This document shows, piece after piece, positions 5,355 to 7,034 of a stretch of 7,034 nucleotides of DNA. Where the stretch lies: positions 1-7,034 of the forward strand of contig JAGLBQ010000304.1 of assembly GCA_023146675.1 (NCBI GenBank), in the 5' to 3' direction. The stretch comes from Cocleimonas sp. GTDB taxonomy: Bacteria; Pseudomonadota; Gammaproteobacteria; Thiotrichales; Thiotrichaceae. The translations under genes were made by a program, and so were the position numbers. The notes below the pieces were generated by a model. That model saw nothing but the letters and a program-made list of their open reading frames with translations. It ran no database searches and was not told the DNA's origin. Each line of letters opens with the position of its first letter. Position 1 is the first letter of the stretch.

Positions 5355-6566
5355 TTAGAAATCTCCAGTCGCTCCAGCGGTTAAAATATCCAGCATAGTA
5401 CCATTAGTTTCAATCGCAATACCTTCCAACTCAGCAGGCAAATTGGCACTGTTAATAAGCATATCGAGATTTAACATTTCTAGCCACATTTTACCTTTAG
5501 CATCTTCTACCAAAGCAATTCTACAGGGCATATAAGCAGCAAAAATAGTATTAAATTTGACCATTTTTATCGCATCTTCTGGATTGCAAAACTGAAAAAT
5601 ATCCAAATAAGGAGAGTCAATCCCGCGCGCTTTTAGTTCTTTAGAAACTTGTTGGCGACCCACATTTTTCATGTTTTTCTCAAGTGCCTTAGAAAGCATT
5701 GCCTCTACAGAATCCTCAACTGACAATCCTTTTTTTAGTGCCATTTTAAGCACAGTTTGTGTAACGGTTTCAATTTTAACTGATTCTGTATTACCACTAC
5801 TTTCAATCGCAATCTTAACAGGAGCTGCGGGTGCTTTAGGCTTAGCAGGTGCTTTAGGCGCATCTGGTGCGGTGAAATAACCCTTTTCAGGAATGAATGG
5901 AATGGTTGCAATATAGGAAAAAATATCCCTTAACTCTTGCTCTGAGTAATCTTCAAAGGTTTCATCTTCAGGATCATTATCATGATGACGATCTTTTGCC
6001 ATAAAAAATTTGGTTTCACGCTCTAGATAGAGAGAGTGTTGACCCGATAAAGGTGGTGTTTTTTTCTTTTCTTTACCGCTTGCATTTTTAGCATGACAAC
6101 TCTTACAGTCATCTTTAAATAATTTTTTACCCTTTTTAATATCTGCATTTGGCGTAGGCAGTAAGGTGAAATCCATATGTTTGCTCAAATCAATGGATGC
6201 CATATAAGAAGCAATATCATTCAAGTCTTTAGCATCCATATCTTTCATGCCACCCACAACCAGCATAGGTACACTATAAGCATTAGAACGGCTACCATCT
6301 TGGTATTTTTTCATTTGGCTAACGAGATAATGTATGGGCATACCTGCTAAGCGTGGGAAAAAGCCACTCTGTGTACCTTGTGCATATTGTCCATGACAAA
6401 GTGCACATTTTTTGTATAATTCCATGCCATGATCCAAATCAACAGGAGGAAGTTTAGTTTCAGCTTTTTCTTCCTTATCTGCTGAAGCATTATCAGCATT
6501 TACTGTCAATGGCGTAAAAAATAAAAGTGTGAATAAAAATAGTATACGCATATCACTTAGCGTCAT
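5355..6566 (-). CDS. Dihaem cytochrome c fused to a DUF302 domain
   Basis: A 403-residue periplasmic protein. Residues 1-24 are a Sec signal with cleavage after VNA (22-24). Two cytochrome c4-like domains follow: haem 1 at CALCH (54-58), with M101 or M107 as likely axial ligand, and haem 2 at CKSCH (154-158). Haem 2 has no Met where domain 1 has one; H194-H195 are the nearest candidates. An Ala/Pro/Lys linker (about 233-251) leads to a DUF302 domain (about 265-403) with C327, the MPCR motif (346-349, C348) and a family-like helical tail. Electron transfer is the secure role; partner and DUF302 function are unknown. Translation is open from 6581, but GAGAGGAA (about 6571-6579) is a Shine-Dalgarno for the ATG at 6566, which I chose; 6551 is a third option. 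The stop lies 28 nt from the 12-bp dyad. An FNR-like box lies upstream. Confidence 0.88.
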   Translation of the reverse strand: MTLSDMRILFLFTLLFFTPLTVNADNASADKEEKAETKLPPVDLDHGMELYKKCALCHGQYAQGTQSGFFPRLAGMPIHYLVSQMKKYQDGSRSNAYSVPMLVVGGMKDMDAKDLNDIASYMASIDLSKHMDFTLLPTPNADIKKGKKLFKDDCKSCHAKNASGKEKKKTPPLSGQHSLYLERETKFFMAKDRHHDNDPEDETFEDYSEQELRDIFSYIATIPFIPEKGYFTAPDAPKAPAKPKAPAAPVKIAIESSGNTESVKIETVTQTVLKMALKKGLSVEDSVEAMLSKALEKNMKNVGRQQVSKELKARGIDSPYLDIFQFCNPEDAIKMVKFNTIFAAYMPCRIALVEDAKGKMWLEMLNLDMLINSANLPAELEGIAIETNGTMLDILTAGATGDF

Positions 6567-6577
6567 GATAGTTCCTC

Positions 6578-6601
6578 TCATTTGTTGAAGGCAACACTCA
6601 T
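6578..6601 (-). CDS. Seven-codon upstream ORF (leader peptide candidate)
   Basis: On the minus strand, ATG at 6601-6599 opens a frame encoding MSVAFNK and stops at TGA (6580-6578). That TGA overlaps the ATG at 6581-6579, which is in frame with the cytochrome, in an ATGA arrangement. A consensus AGGAGG (6616-6611) sits 9 nt before the upstream ATG and is stronger than any site directly before the cytochrome. Ribosomes could end here and restart at 6581 or at 6566. The peptide has no obvious regulatory residue run, so coupling rather than attenuation is the more likely role. It could also be a chance frame after a strong site. Confidence 0.4.
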   Translation of the reverse strand: MSVAFNK

Positions 6602-6610
6602 CTTGAGTTA

Positions 6611-6616
6611 CCTCCT
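6611..6616 (-). promoter_or_regulatory. Consensus Shine-Dalgarno upstream of the leader ORF
   Basis: The minus strand reads AGGAGGTAA from 6616. The hexamer is a perfect match to the anti-Shine-Dalgarno of 16S rRNA. It lies 30 nt or more from the cytochrome start codons, too far to serve them directly, but at ideal distance (9 nt) from the ATG at 6601. Confidence 0.6.
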
Positions 6617-6630
6617 AGCGATTAAAAATA

Positions 6631-6636
6631 TTTATA
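6631..6636 (-). promoter_or_regulatory. Candidate -10 for the cytochrome-DUF302 gene
   Basis: The minus strand reads TATAAA at 6636-6631, giving a predicted start near 6624-6626 and a leader of roughly 23 nt that contains the AGGAGG. No recognisable -35 lies 17 bp upstream (AAAATA), as expected for a promoter that depends on an activator. Confidence 0.4.
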
Positions 6637-6660
6637 GTGTTGAGATTAAGCAATATTTTA

Positions 6661-6674
6661 TTGATACAAGTCAA
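6661..6674. promoter_or_regulatory. FNR/CRP-family-like binding site
   Basis: TTGAT-ACAA-GTCAA matches the FNR consensus TTGAT-N4-ATCAA at nine of ten half-site positions, and the flanking A (6660) and T (6675) extend the dyad. Its centre (6667.5) is about 41-44 bp upstream of the start predicted from the -10 at 6636-6631 on the minus strand. That is close to the class II activator position of -41.5. The likely target is the cytochrome gene; the site also lies upstream of gmhB. Which family member binds (FNR, ANR, DNR, CRP-like) cannot be told. Confidence 0.5.
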
Positions 6675-6759
6675 TTATTATTATTGGCTCATTTGGGGTA
6701 TTAAGGTAATAAATAAGCATCATATAACAACACACTACCACAAAGAGTAAACAACGAAA

Positions 6760-7034
6760 ATGCAGCAAAAATTTATTATTCTAGATCGAGATGGTGTTAT
6801 TAATTATGACTCTGATGACTACATAAAGTCCCCACAAGAGTGGACTCCCATAAAGGGAAGTCTGGAAGCCATTTCACAGCTCAATAAAGCAGGTTATCAG
6901 GTAGCAATAGCCACTAATCAGTCAGGAATTGGGCGTGGTTATTATGATTTGGAGATACTGGATGCAATGCATCAAAAAATGCATTATTTACTAAAACCAT
7001 TGGGGGGGCATATTGATCATATTGAGTTCTGCCC
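6760..7034 (+). CDS. gmhB: D,D-heptose 1,7-bisphosphate 7-phosphatase, 5' part
   Basis: The first 91 residues of GmhB, a cytosolic HAD-superfamily phosphatase that removes the C7 phosphate from D-glycero-D-manno-heptose 1,7-bisphosphate during ADP-heptose synthesis for the LPS inner core. HAD motif I is D9-R-D11-G-V-I-N, with D9 as nucleophile and D11 as acid/base. Motif II is in the ATNQSGIGRG segment (51-60), which also carries the substrate-contact loop. The fragment ends at FC-P, with C91 the first expected cysteine of the zinc-binding CPHxP-type loop. The family is about 180-190 residues, so roughly half is missing beyond the window edge; nothing suggests truncation in the genome. The ribosome site is weak (AAAGAG 6742-6747, 12 nt upstream). 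It is divergent from the cytochrome gene across the 6582-6759 region. Histidinol-phosphatase relatives share these motifs but fit less well. Confidence 0.85.
   Translation, partial: MQQKFIILDRDGVINYDSDDYIKSPQEWTPIKGSLEAISQLNKAGYQVAIATNQSGIGRGYYDLEILDAMHQKMHYLLKPLGGHIDHIEFC

Noticed and set aside
5671..5880. Ala/Gly-rich 69-aa plus-strand ORF opposite the cytochrome linker
   Set aside because: Its composition is just the complement of the Ala/Pro/Lys linker codons, and it has no ribosome site.
6567..6581. Cytochrome start at 6581
   Set aside because: Usable only by reinitiation from the leader ORF; the better independent start is 6566, which has its own Shine-Dalgarno lying within these bases.

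Overview
This is a 7-kb stretch of AT-rich chromosome from a Gram-negative bacterium, most likely a gammaproteobacterium. The signs are two lipoproteins with lipobox signals, a cytochrome c4-like periplasmic dihaem protein, and the start of gmhB, an enzyme of ADP-heptose (LPS core) synthesis. A sulfur-oxidiser or Thiotrichales-type relative would fit the cytochrome-DUF302 fusion and the decayed AAA-ATPase/PD-(D/E)XK genes, but that is inference and the window alone cannot prove it. No tRNA, rRNA, CRISPR array, transposase or phage gene was seen.

Layout: (1) 15-795 holds two divergent lipoprotein genes of unknown function. They share a short intergenic region in which the two candidate -10 boxes form an imperfect 11-bp inverted repeat. 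(2) 819-2579 is a patch of genome decay around one intact gene. An orphan DUF234-type nuclease tail (819-1187) lies upstream of a formyltransferase (1312-2244). A frameshifted PDDEXK_9/DUF1703-type nuclease tail (2251-2579) lies downstream. The formyltransferase has no Shine-Dalgarno sequence but has a TATACT placed where it could make a leaderless mRNA. (3) 2624-4078 encodes an exported or membrane-anchored alpha/beta hydrolase with an N-terminal Ig-like domain. (4) 4274-5245 encodes a family 2 glycosyltransferase of the rhamnosyltransferase-like type. (5) A perfect 12-bp dyad lies in the convergent gap at 5276-5326. (6) 5355-6566, on the minus strand, encodes a dihaem cytochrome c fused through an Ala/Pro/Lys linker to a DUF302 domain. 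(7) 6582-6759 is a divergent regulatory region with an FNR-like box, a -10, a strong Shine-Dalgarno and a 7-codon upstream ORF coupled by ATGA overlap. (8) The 5' part of gmhB runs off the right edge.

The genes do not form one operon or pathway. GmhB, the glycosyltransferase and perhaps the formyltransferase share a cell-surface-polysaccharide theme, but spacing and strand argue for separate transcription. The most distinctive part is the cytochrome-DUF302 gene: an unusual domain fusion, an apparently Met-lacking second haem site, and a 5' region that looks built for oxygen or redox control with translational coupling.
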